This document shows, one piece after another, positions 35,579 to 43,890 of a stretch of 64,000 nt of DNA. A model generated the notes under the pieces. The model saw nothing but the letters and a program-made list of their open reading frames with translations. It did no database searches and was not told the origin of the DNA. Made by a program: the position numbers and the translations under genes. Source of the DNA: Melioribacter sp051488665 (GTDB lineage Bacteria; Bacteroidota; Ignavibacteria; Ignavibacteriales; Melioribacteraceae); assembly GCF_051488665.1 (NCBI RefSeq), contig NZ_JBPSEG010000005.1:62001-126000 (forward strand), given 5' to 3'. Positions within the stretch are counted from its first letter, which is position 1. The number at the start of each line of letters is the position of its first letter.

Positions 35579-37636
35579 TTAATGATTTGACGCCCGCCGA
35601 GATATGTAAAACTGCAAATTCGAATTAACGCTCTTTTTCGCATTGAGGTCCTCAATTTCGACCTCAAGAATATATTTCCCGGATTCCAAATCTTTTATAT
35701 CCAGCCGGATAAAAAGCGGAATGTCACCGTTATCCGTTTTGTATTCGTTTGTTAACGTTATCGACCTGCTTACGGAAAAAAGATTTTTTAAGATGGAAAA
35801 GATTCCGGTTCCTTCTTCGTTCCGCGTTATTTTTATTTTTTGTCTGAATTCCACAGCTCCGTTTCTTTTTTTCGCAAGATTATAAATTTCGTAATACAAG
35901 AAAATTTTATTCCCGACCGTATCGACCGTATGAGGATTTATTGAGTATTGCCTTCGATTCAGAATACCTTCGTCGTTAAAATAAACGGAATCGGCAAGCA
36001 CAAGCGAACTGAGGGACAATGACTTATTGAAATCCGGCACATTCAATTTTCCTCTTTTTACGCAAGTATGTCCGGTATTATTTTCAATCATCTCGAAGGA
36101 ATAATATCCGCTATCAGGCTTTAAATCAGCAATAAATTCGTTTACTTCCCCGCCCGCGCTGTAATTTCTATTCTTCACAATTTTTTCTAGTTTGTTGTGA
36201 TATTCATCGAAAAAGAAAAAGCCGGTTTTCATATTCAAACTGTCCCTATTCGATTTCAAACTGTCGGGCATCTTAAAAACAAAATGCATTTCGGTTTTCG
36301 AAGGATCCGAAAAAGATTTAAAATAATACTCTTTGTGAGACATCGTAAATTCATTGCCCTCATAAAGAGGCGCGTAGCGGGAATAATACGATTTTCTCAG
36401 ATATTGAATAAACTCGTGAGAATTAAACGCGTATTGAGAAACAACTTTTTCTTTATCCGCTGGCGGCGCGCTGAAGATAAAATTATCGCTTAACGCCATG
36501 TCCGTAAATCCGAAACTGAATTGACCGTAATCCCAGACGTCGGTCTTCATTTCGTAGCCCGCTTCTCCCATCGATGGTCTTATTCTCATTATATTCAACG
36601 GCTCCCCGTAGCGCAAAATCACTTCTCCCCGGTCGGTCTGCCATCCTTTCTTTTCATCGTTATCAAAAAAAAGATTTGCAAAAGTTATTCTGGAATAATG
36701 TTCGAGGAGTCTTTCGTTGTAATCGGTCAAATATAACGGGTCGTTTACGTCCCAATAAAATTTTATAAAGCGCTTTTTCTTGTATTCGTTTTCTCCCATA
36801 ATCTCATCATAAACGGGCTGTAACATTTTTACAACCGATTCGTAATCGTATTCTTTTCTTTCTTCGGGAGTCATGTACCGGAAGCCGCGTATATAAAACC
36901 TGCCGCTTTCTTTAAATTTGCGCAGTTTATAGTAACATAAGCCGAGAGAGAGATTTATTTTTGCGTCTTGCTTCTTAAACCGGTAAATGCGTTCTAAGAA
37001 ACTGACGGCTTTTTCGTATTCGCCCGCTTTCATATATAACAGGGCAAGTTTATAGTTGGCTTCATAATTGATGGAATCAATCGACAAAACCGCGAGATAA
37101 TACTTCTCCGCTTCCTTAAAATCTTCGTTGGCATATTCCTGCAAACTTGCATAAAACTCATCGCTCAATTTCCGGTAAGAATTATTGTAATTGGTAAAGT
37201 CCTCGTCTTTTAATTCCGCGAGTTTCAAATACGCTTCGATAGAATTCGGATCGAGTTTAAGAATTTCTTTGTATTCTCCGTAAGCCGAAACTCGCGCAAA
37301 GTCTTTTAATATCGATGCGTATGCAAGTCTGTATTTTAAATTGCCCGGTTCCAGCAGCGCAGCTTTTTTGAGCAACCGGTAAGCTCTGTTTCTTTCCGAA
37401 TAATCTTTTTTAGTCGATTTCAAATTTCCCAACAAGAAGTACAGTTCGGGTTCTTCGAATCTTTCGGTCGATTTTTCCAGTAATTTTTCAGCCGATAAAG
37501 TATCGCCCGTATCAAGATAATGCCTCGATAGATTAATGTAATACGTAACGCTGTCCGGCTGCCGGGACAGAGCAAATGTCGCGCTGAGCAAAAGAATCGC
37601 TGCTATTTTTAATATGAATTTTTCCGATGCAACCAT
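35579..37636 (-). CDS. TPR protein with C-terminal GWxTD domain
   Basis: An exported protein of 685 residues. I place the start at ATG 37636 (MVASEKF) because a normal signal peptide follows (ILKIAAILLLSATFALS); the frame is open back to a GTG at 37696 but that part lies over the DUF5916 gene. Residues ~25-290 hold TPR-like repeats (LEKSTERFEEPELYFLLGNL, ALLYMKAGEYEKAVSFLERI). The C-terminal half carries the GWQTDRGEVILRYGEP motif at ~331-346 that names the GWxTD domain, known mainly in Bacteroidetes and relatives; function unknown. No promoter of the local TTG-N20-TAnnTTTG type was found upstream. Its 5' end is head to head with, and touches, the truncated DUF5916 gene. Confidence 0.82.
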   Translation of the reverse strand: MVASEKFILKIAAILLLSATFALSRQPDSVTYYINLSRHYLDTGDTLSAEKLLEKSTERFEEPELYFLLGNLKSTKKDYSERNRAYRLLKKAALLEPGNLKYRLAYASILKDFARVSAYGEYKEILKLDPNSIEAYLKLAELKDEDFTNYNNSYRKLSDEFYASLQEYANEDFKEAEKYYLAVLSIDSINYEANYKLALLYMKAGEYEKAVSFLERIYRFKKQDAKINLSLGLCYYKLRKFKESGRFYIRGFRYMTPEERKEYDYESVVKMLQPVYDEIMGENEYKKKRFIKFYWDVNDPLYLTDYNERLLEHYSRITFANLFFDNDEKKGWQTDRGEVILRYGEPLNIMRIRPSMGEAGYEMKTDVWDYGQFSFGFTDMALSDNFIFSAPPADKEKVVSQYAFNSHEFIQYLRKSYYSRYAPLYEGNEFTMSHKEYYFKSFSDPSKTEMHFVFKMPDSLKSNRDSLNMKTGFFFFDEYHNKLEKIVKNRNYSAGGEVNEFIADLKPDSGYYSFEMIENNTGHTCVKRGKLNVPDFNKSLSLSSLVLADSVYFNDEGILNRRQYSINPHTVDTVGNKIFLYYEIYNLAKKRNGAVEFRQKIKITRNEEGTGIFSILKNLFSVSRSITLTNEYKTDNGDIPLFIRLDIKDLESGKYILEVEIEDLNAKKSVNSNLQFYISRRASNH

Positions 37637-39614
37637 TTTTCGACAAGCCACGTCTAAAAGACCGAGCAAAAGAACCGTCGCCAAAATTTTGAGCACGGAG
37701 AATTCTTTATTCTGTTTAATAATATCTTACGACGATCCGAAAAACATCCAGCGATATACGGGGAAGCTTGACGACGCAAGCGGGGATGTCGTATCGATAA
37801 TGCTCGACACATTCGGCGACAGAAAGACCGCGTATAAATTTGCAGTTTCAGCCTCCAACGTAAGAGCCGACTGCCGGCTGCTCGACGACGCGCGTAATCG
37901 GGATTACAATTGGGACGGTATCTGGTTCTCGGCGGCAAAAATCTATAACTGGGGCTTTGTCGTCGAAATTGAAATTCCGTATAAATCGCTTCAATACGAC
38001 GAAAATCTTCAATTCTGGGGATTGGATTTCGACCGCTGGATACCTACGCTGAAAGAAGATTTATACTGGTGCGTTTACGAACAAAACGAAGGACAGCGCA
38101 TTTCAAAATTCGGCAAGCTTGTCTTCGATCAATTCAAACCATCGGTAAAAGGATTGAATCTTGAAATTTATCCCACTACTTACGGTAAATACAGCAGTCT
38201 CGACAATAAACTCAAGCCCAATTTCGGTCTCGATATTTTTTATAACCCGTCTCCGCAATTGACATTCCAGGCGACCGCTAATCCGGATTTTGCACAAATC
38301 GAAGCCGACCCGTACAATTTCAACATTACCAGATACGAAACCTACTTTTCCGAAAAGAGGCCGTTTTTTATTCAGGGCAATGAAATTTTTATGCCCGCGG
38401 GCAAACAACGCAATTGGGGATTCTACAGACCGATGGAACTATTCTATTCGAGAAGAATCGGGAAATTGCTGCCGGGCGGCAAAGAAACGCCGATTAATTT
38501 CGGCGCAAAAGCATTCGGAAGAATCGGCATGTGGCAATACGGCGGCTTTATTGCAAGAACTCCGGAAGTCGAATATACCGAAGACGATTCTGCTAAAATC
38601 GAACCTGCAGCACTCTTCGTTTCCGGCAGGCTGAAACGTCAGATTATGGAGAATTCCGAAATCGGAGTATTATTCGTAGGCAAACAAACAGCCGGCGGCT
38701 CCGACGGCGTTCTCGATATCGACGGAGCTTTCAGAAATTCCAACTGGCAACTTGCATATCAGCTTGCTCGGTCGATTCAAAATTCTAAAGGAGATTATGC
38801 GGCTTCGATGGGATATACGAACATGACCAACGACTGGATTATTATGTTTCGATCCCGTTACGTAGGCAGCGAATTCAATATCGACCAGGTAGGTTACGTT
38901 CCCTGGCGCGGAACTTTCGAAGCGGTAGGACTTGCCGGACCGGTCTGGTTCATGGACAAAGGCGCCGTATCTCAAATATTGATTTATACCGGACCGGCAG
39001 TCAATTACGAAAAAGTGGACGCTTACGCCGACAGGGCTTGGATTTTCGGATTTAACATGCAGTTCAGAAGCCACTGGGGATACGAAATTAACACCGATTA
39101 CGGAAAAGCAAAAGACGACACGGTTAAATACGATTATTACTCAGTCAGTTTCAGCTCGTGGATCAATCCCGATCCTTCCTGGTGGGGAAACGTTTGGGGA
39201 GGATATTCGAAGACCTACAATTTTTCGAGAGAATATCTTGCATTCTACAGCTGGGCAGGCGCGAGCTTCGGCTGGAACATAACCAATTTCATCAGCATCG
39301 GCGCTTCGGGTAACCTCTGGATTGAAGGCAATCCCGACAACAATATTGAAGAAATAACATTCAATACACGACCGTGGATTTCCGTGACCCCTTTGAACGA
39401 CTTGAATTTCTACATCTATATCGACAATCTTTTCCTCAGGTCTTCGGATCAAATGGAAAGAATATTCGTAGGCGCTCTCTTCTCGTATCAATTTCTTCCG
39501 AAGAGCTGGATTTATCTGGCAATAAACGATTTACGCGAACGGAACGATATGCGCGCCATGGCTTCAATCGAAACCGTCAGCGTATTTAAAATAAAATACT
39601 TATACTATTTCTGA
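37614..39614 (+). pseudogene. DUF5916 outer-membrane beta-barrel protein lacking its N-terminus
   Basis: The reading frame encodes 666 residues. From about residue 20 it fits DUF5916: the second half of a CBM9-like domain (DTFGDRKTAYKFAVSASNV, DYNWDGIWFSAAKIYNWGF), LTFQATANPDFAQIEADPYN and SEKRPFFIQGNEIF, then a C-terminal barrel ending in an aromatic strand (VFKIKYLYYF). What is missing is the beginning: no signal peptide and no first half of the CBM9 domain. The frame's first residues (MNFSDATIFR) lie antisense to the signal-peptide codons of the GWxTD gene. An outer-membrane barrel without a signal could not be exported, so this is most likely a 5'-deleted gene; the remainder has no frameshift or stop, so the loss looks recent, or translation starts in an unseen way. 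Confidence 0.65.
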
Positions 39615-39647
39615 TTTTTACTATTCACACGAAATAAAATCGACGAA

Positions 39648-40472
39648 CTAAAAAGTCGTCCAGTAATACAGGTAAATATAGACCAGCGGAGCGCTGAATA
39701 TCAGCGAATCGAAACGATCGAATATTCCGCCGTGTCCCGGTATGATCGAAGAGGAATCCTTCACTCCGGAATCTCTCTTCAACATACTTTCTACAAAATC
39801 GCCCGCCTGCCCAAACACTCCTATAATCAATCCAATAACAATCCCGTCTTTAAGCGAAAGCACATCGAGCAATAAAAGTTTAAAAACAATCATTGTCGCC
39901 ACGGCAAAAACCAAACCTGCGATAGAGCCTTCCCAGCTTTTGTTTGGACTGATTCTCGGAAAAATTTTATGCTTGCCCAATGCCGTTCCTATAAAATAGG
40001 CGGCGGAATCGCATACCCAAATAGAAGCCAAAATTCCAATTATCAAATAACCGCCGTTATCGTAAAGAAAGAACGAATCGCTGTAAAATTCCCGTATTGC
40101 CACGAGCGCGGAAGAAAACAACCCGACATAAAAAACGCCCGTCAAAGTAGAGCCAATGTTTGCAACAGCCGATTCTTTATTGCGAAACATTTCCCACAGC
40201 AGCGTAACGGCAACGATCGAAAAAGCCAGAATTTCAAATTCTACAAAATAAAAGTAGGCGTTAAATATCAACGCGGCTATCGCTATTACTCCGGCAATAA
40301 CATTCGGATAAAATTTCCTTTTTTTCAACATACCGGCAAATTCGACAAAGGAGACAATTCCTACGAACAAAGCAAAGAAGAGAAACGGTCCTTTGCCGGC
40401 TACTGCAAGAAACAGAATTATGGGAATTCCGAAAAGAGCAACTATTACACGTTTTGTAAGATTACTCTTCAT
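39648..40472 (-). CDS. cdsA: Phosphatidate cytidylyltransferase
   Basis: Inner-membrane enzyme making CDP-diacylglycerol from phosphatidic acid and CTP, the branch point of phospholipid synthesis. A 274-residue protein with seven or eight membrane segments. The family signature is complete: ISPNKSWEGSIAGL, then GDFVESMLKRDSGVKDSSSI and IPGHGGIFDRFDSLIFSAPL near the C-terminus. Normal length. It overlaps the upstream DUF2007 gene by 11 bases, which in turn overlaps the CPBP gene by 4, so all three form one operon. Confidence 0.94.
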   Translation of the reverse strand: MKSNLTKRVIVALFGIPIILFLAVAGKGPFLFFALFVGIVSFVEFAGMLKKRKFYPNVIAGVIAIAALIFNAYFYFVEFEILAFSIVAVTLLWEMFRNKESAVANIGSTLTGVFYVGLFSSALVAIREFYSDSFFLYDNGGYLIIGILASIWVCDSAAYFIGTALGKHKIFPRISPNKSWEGSIAGLVFAVATMIVFKLLLLDVLSLKDGIVIGLIIGVFGQAGDFVESMLKRDSGVKDSSSIIPGHGGIFDRFDSLIFSAPLVYIYLYYWTTF

Positions 40473-40818
40473 CGCCTTCTTCCTCCGTATTTTGCGCGCG
40501 GCTATTGATATCGCGTATTATTTCCAGAGCAGATTCGGCGTCATCCCTTTTCACCAGAATTTTAATGACAGCCAGATCGCCCACCGTGGGATAGTTTCTG
40601 TCTTTTTGAGATAAAATGAGAGTTTCGATATCCGCGCTTTCCAGATTCGCTTTATACATTTCCGCTTCGATATTGTCGGAACATGTATAAACAACCACCC
40701 AATCTTCGGGGTGCAGCAAATGTCCCTCGAATTCTTCTCTTGTTACCAATGGCGTTCCGCAATCGGGACATTCTTTAATTCCTTCCACATATTCGTACTC
40801 GCATTTCGGACAAATCAT
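40462..40818 (-). CDS. Zinc-ribbon DUF2007 protein
   Basis: A 118-residue cytoplasmic protein. The first ~25 residues form a zinc ribbon with two CxxC knuckles (MICPKCEYEYVEGIKECPDC). After that a DUF2007-type signal-transducing domain (ferredoxin-like fold) follows: WVVVYTCSDNIEAEMYKANL, LESADIETLILSQKDRN, then VKILVKRDDAESALEIIRD. DUF2007 resembles the PII/ACT fold and is of unknown role. The gene is squeezed between CPBP (4-base overlap) and cdsA (11-base overlap), so a role in membrane-lipid or protease regulation may be guessed but not shown. Confidence 0.82.
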   Translation of the reverse strand: MICPKCEYEYVEGIKECPDCGTPLVTREEFEGHLLHPEDWVVVYTCSDNIEAEMYKANLESADIETLILSQKDRNYPTVGDLAVIKILVKRDDAESALEIIRDINSRAQNTEEEGDEE

Positions 40819-41774
40819 ATTTCACCTTTCGTTTGTTCTTCTTTTAATTTATACGTTCTGTTTACATAAAAAATAAAAGCGGCAAAGAGAATTATTAAGA
40901 CCGTCAAACTAATAAAATATATTAAAATATCTTTTTCCGGAACAACATTCGAGCTTATCAATTCCTGTTCGCCAAAAATTAAATAGGCTGTGACAGCGAA
41001 AAAATTATTAAGGAAATGCAGCGACATCGGCACAAAAATCGACTCGCTTTTATATGCGGCATATCCGAAATACGTCCCGAGCGCAATCAACGGAATCAAA
41101 CCATACGGATTGAAATGATAGATTCCGAAGAAAAAGCCGGTGATAAGCGCGCTGAGAAACGGCGAATATTTGAGCTGGAAACTCGAAAGAACATATCCCC
41201 TGAAGAAAACTTCTTCGCATATTGCCGGAACGACAGCTATAATAAATACAATCAGCGAAGCCTCGAATATCGAATTCGATACGAGCAAACTTCCGTATGC
41301 GCTTTCGAGCAGATTGTCGAGCTGGTCTACAATCTGTTTTATCGATTTAATCGCACCGTAGTTTTCCGCCGCTTTGGTGATTAAATAGTTCTGAATATAG
41401 AGATAATTTTGCAGCAACGGAGTAATTATTATCATCCCGATCACAAAAAGAAATATCTCTTTTTTTGCGGGCAGCTTGAATTTGAGAATCGAAGTTACGT
41501 CGGTATAAATAAATTTAGCCAGCAAAAGCGAAGGCAAAAGAATCAAAAGAATTTGTCCGCCCGCGGTCAATAATCTTACAGCGTTGACGTCGGCTTTGTC
41601 AACTTCGAATCCGAATATCAAGAGCGTCAGAAGCGCCCCCCCGAATTGATATAAAACAAAGACCAGCGCTAGTCCCAGAAATGCCGCGCCCGCAGGCGTA
41701 ATGCTTATTTTAATCTTCTGTTTTTTATCTTCGCCGTCATTTAACCCGGGAAGAGAATTTCTTTCTTCGTCCAT
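40815..41774 (-). CDS. CPBP-family intramembrane glutamic protease
   Basis: A 319-residue membrane protein with about eight hydrophobic segments after a charged cytoplasmic start. The catalytic motif EEVFFRGY (Glu187, Glu188, Arg192) is present, and the later family motifs FFFGIYHFNPYGLIPL and SLHFLNNFFAV supply the conserved histidines and asparagines. CPBP proteases (Rce1 relatives) cut substrates within the membrane, for example CAAX proteins or bacteriocin-related peptides. The substrate here is unknown. It is the first gene of an operon with DUF2007 and cdsA; the SPOR gene is divergent, 60 bases away. Confidence 0.9.
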   Translation of the reverse strand: MDEERNSLPGLNDGEDKKQKIKISITPAGAAFLGLALVFVLYQFGGALLTLLIFGFEVDKADVNAVRLLTAGGQILLILLPSLLLAKFIYTDVTSILKFKLPAKKEIFLFVIGMIIITPLLQNYLYIQNYLITKAAENYGAIKSIKQIVDQLDNLLESAYGSLLVSNSIFEASLIVFIIAVVPAICEEVFFRGYVLSSFQLKYSPFLSALITGFFFGIYHFNPYGLIPLIALGTYFGYAAYKSESIFVPMSLHFLNNFFAVTAYLIFGEQELISSNVVPEKDILIYFISLTVLIILFAAFIFYVNRTYKLKEEQTKGEI

Positions 41775-41834
41775 AATTTTTGCTATTTTTGTTATAAACT
41801 TATGACAATATAATAAATTAGAATACGAAAAATA

Positions 41835-42521
41835 ATGACCTTCAAAACCAAATATTTTGCAATTGTTTTCGTTCTGACAATCTTATGGGGCGGAACGATA
41901 AAAACCTTTGCGCAGGAAATCGACATCAAAGACGCTCTTATCGATATTGAAAAAGGGGAAATCGATAAAGCGGCTGAATTTCTGAAACAAAATTATTCCG
42001 ATTCGGATCCGTCGATTTTATTTCTCGACGCGGTATTAACCAAAGACGGAAAGAGCGCGCTGAATAAATACGTTTATATTATCGAAAAATTTCCGGCGAG
42101 CCGTTACGCAGATGCGGCATTGTACAGAATCTTTACATATTACTATTCTTTGGGAGCTTACAACAAAGCGGAGCGTTATCTCGATTTGCTCAAGTCAAAA
42201 TACCCTGCGTCCCCCTATTTGAGATTTACAAACAGAAACCTGCCCGACTCCACAGACGAAGAAGGCGAAATAATCGAGTACAGGTATGCAGTGCAAGCCG
42301 GCGCATTCTTAAAAAGGGATAACGCCGAACGTCTTGCAGATCAGCTGCAAGCAGAAGGATTCGAATGCGAAATAATAAACAGGGAAATCGGAGGCAGTAT
42401 ATTCAATATAGTTCTTGCGGGTAAATTCGAGAATGAAAAGGACAGCCGACCGCTTCTCGAACTGCTCGAAAATAAATTCAGTATTAAAGGAAGATTAATC
42501 GACCTCGACCGGAACAGGTGA
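41835..42521 (+). CDS. SPOR-domain exported protein with TPR-like region
   Basis: A 228-residue exported protein. The signal peptide ends at about residue 27 (KTFAQ). The middle (~30-125) is helical with TPR-like repeats (IEKFPASRYADAALYRIF, YNKAERYLDLLKSKYPAS). The last ~75 residues form a SPOR domain (YRYAVQAGAFLKRDNAERLA to FNIVLAGKFENEKDSRPLLE), which binds peptidoglycan stripped of its side chains at the division septum. A role in cell division or envelope upkeep is likely. The gene is divergent from CPBP and overlaps the convergent miaB gene by 27 bases. Confidence 0.87.
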   Translation: MTFKTKYFAIVFVLTILWGGTIKTFAQEIDIKDALIDIEKGEIDKAAEFLKQNYSDSDPSILFLDAVLTKDGKSALNKYVYIIEKFPASRYADAALYRIFTYYYSLGAYNKAERYLDLLKSKYPASPYLRFTNRNLPDSTDEEGEIIEYRYAVQAGAFLKRDNAERLADQLQAEGFECEIINREIGGSIFNIVLAGKFENEKDSRPLLELLENKFSIKGRLIDLDRNR

Positions 42522-43820
42522 AGCGCCGAACAAAGTGGCTGAAGTTGCCCGCGTGATTTCGATTTTCACATAATCGCCAACTTTTATATCGTCCCGCTTC
42601 GGAAATACCGCAACTTTATTCGTATCCGTTCTGCCGGACAAAAATTCATCCGATTTTTTACTAACTCCTTCAACCAGCACAACTTCTTCTTTGCCTATCA
42701 AAGACTGGTTTATTTCATACGAAATCTGCTGTTGAAGATCGATTATTTCGTTCAATCTTCTGATTTTAATTTCTTCGGGGACGTCGTCTTTCATGCTGTA
42801 AGCTTTAGTTCCTTCACGCGGAGAATACTTGAACATGTAGGCGCCGTCGTATTTTACTTCTTTCATAACTTCGAGAGTCATGCGGTGGTCTTCTTCGGTT
42901 TCTGTCGGAAAACCGGCAATAATATCGGTAGAAAAACTGACTCCTGGAATAATATTGCGCGCTCTTTCAATAAGGTTAAGATAATGCTCTATGGTATAAG
43001 TTCTGTTCATCAATTCCAGAATTCTATTAGAGCCCGATTGAACGGGAAGGTGAATATAATTGCAGATATTGTCGTGTTCGGCGATTGTATAGAGAAGTTT
43101 ATCCGACAAATCCTGCGGGTGAGAAGTGGTAAAACGGATTCTCATATCCGGAGCGGCGTTAGCGCATGCGCCGAGCAAATCCGCAAAATCCCTTCCCTCG
43201 TCGTTATAAGAATTGACATTCTGTCCCAGCAGTGTCACTTCCTTGAAATTTCTTTCCGACAACGATTTAATTTCGTTGACTATCGAATCGAGCGAACGGC
43301 TTCGTTCCCTTCCCCTTGTAAACGGCACTACGCAAAAAGTGCAGAATTTATCGCAGCCTCTCATAACCGATATCCAGGCGCTTATGCCGTCTTCCCTGTA
43401 TGGAATAATATCGTCGTAAGTCTCGGTTCGCGACAGTTTAACGCCGATTCCTTTTTCGCCCCCGAACGCATGATCGATATATTCGGGCAAGCGTCTGTAT
43501 TCATCCGGACCTACCACAACGTCCACAATCTTTTTTTCTTCGATAAGTCTTTTCCTGAGGCGTTCAGCCATGCAGCCCAAAATTCCGATGACTGCCTGAG
43601 GATTTTCCCGTTTGATTCGTTTCAAATGGTCGAGCCGGTGAAATATCTTCTGCTCGGCATTGTCTCTTACGCTGCATGTATTCAAAAGTATTACGTTTGC
43701 GTCGTCGATATTACGCGTAACTTCAAAGCCTTTGTTCTTTAAGATTCCCATTACCAATTCGGAATCGGCAAAATTCATCTGGCATCCGTACGTTTCGATA
43801 TATACGCTGTTTTTATTCAT
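42495..43820 (-). CDS. miaB: tRNA-2-methylthio-N6-dimethylallyladenosine synthase
   Basis: Radical-SAM methylthiotransferase that adds a methylthio group to i6A37 of tRNAs reading codons that begin with U. The 441-residue protein has the three-part layout: N-terminal UPF0004 domain with cluster cysteines Cys13 (YGCQMNFADSE), Cys49 (NTCSVRDNAE) and Cys83 (ILGCMAER); radical-SAM core with Cys156, Cys160 and Cys163 (RGCDKFCTFC); and the C-terminal TRAM domain. The sequence GCQMNxxDSE marks MiaB as distinct from RimO, which is also in this window. A perfect promoter precedes it. It overlaps the convergent SPOR gene by 27 bases. Confidence 0.95.
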   Translation of the reverse strand: MNKNSVYIETYGCQMNFADSELVMGILKNKGFEVTRNIDDANVILLNTCSVRDNAEQKIFHRLDHLKRIKRENPQAVIGILGCMAERLRKRLIEEKKIVDVVVGPDEYRRLPEYIDHAFGGEKGIGVKLSRTETYDDIIPYREDGISAWISVMRGCDKFCTFCVVPFTRGRERSRSLDSIVNEIKSLSERNFKEVTLLGQNVNSYNDEGRDFADLLGACANAAPDMRIRFTTSHPQDLSDKLLYTIAEHDNICNYIHLPVQSGSNRILELMNRTYTIEHYLNLIERARNIIPGVSFSTDIIAGFPTETEEDHRMTLEVMKEVKYDGAYMFKYSPREGTKAYSMKDDVPEEIKIRRLNEIIDLQQQISYEINQSLIGKEEVVLVEGVSKKSDEFLSGRTDTNKVAVFPKRDDIKVGDYVKIEITRATSATLFGASPVPVEVD

Positions 43821-43848
43821 ACTTTCCTGTAAATTTGAATTCGAGCTA

Positions 43849-43879
43849 CAAAATTAAACAGATTCCGACTGATTAACAA
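43849..43879 (-). promoter_or_regulatory. FCB-type sigma-A promoter of miaB
   Basis: Minus strand: TTG (43879-43877), exactly 20 bases, TAATTTTG (43856-43849), a full match to the -33/-7 consensus TTG/TAnnTTTG known from Bacteroidetes. The ATG follows 28 bases downstream with AGGAAA as ribosome site. Confidence 0.6.
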
Positions 43880-43890
43880 GACGAGAGGTG

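Noticed and set aside
37637..37696. A longer GWxTD protein starting at GTG 37696 with an extra hydrophobic segment ending in DVAC
   Set aside because: The extra part lies over the DUF5916 coding sequence, the lipobox-like end has Asp at the -3 position, and a normal signal peptide follows the ATG at 37636.
39615..39647. Terminator between DUF5916 and cdsA
   Set aside because: The only hairpin (GACGA...TCGTC) has five base pairs and lies within the end of cdsA, without a T tract.
42732..43742. A 336-codon open frame on the plus strand
   Set aside because: It is fully antisense to miaB, whose cysteine motifs and length are complete; the opposite frame has no recognisable domain and a composition typical of a shadow frame.
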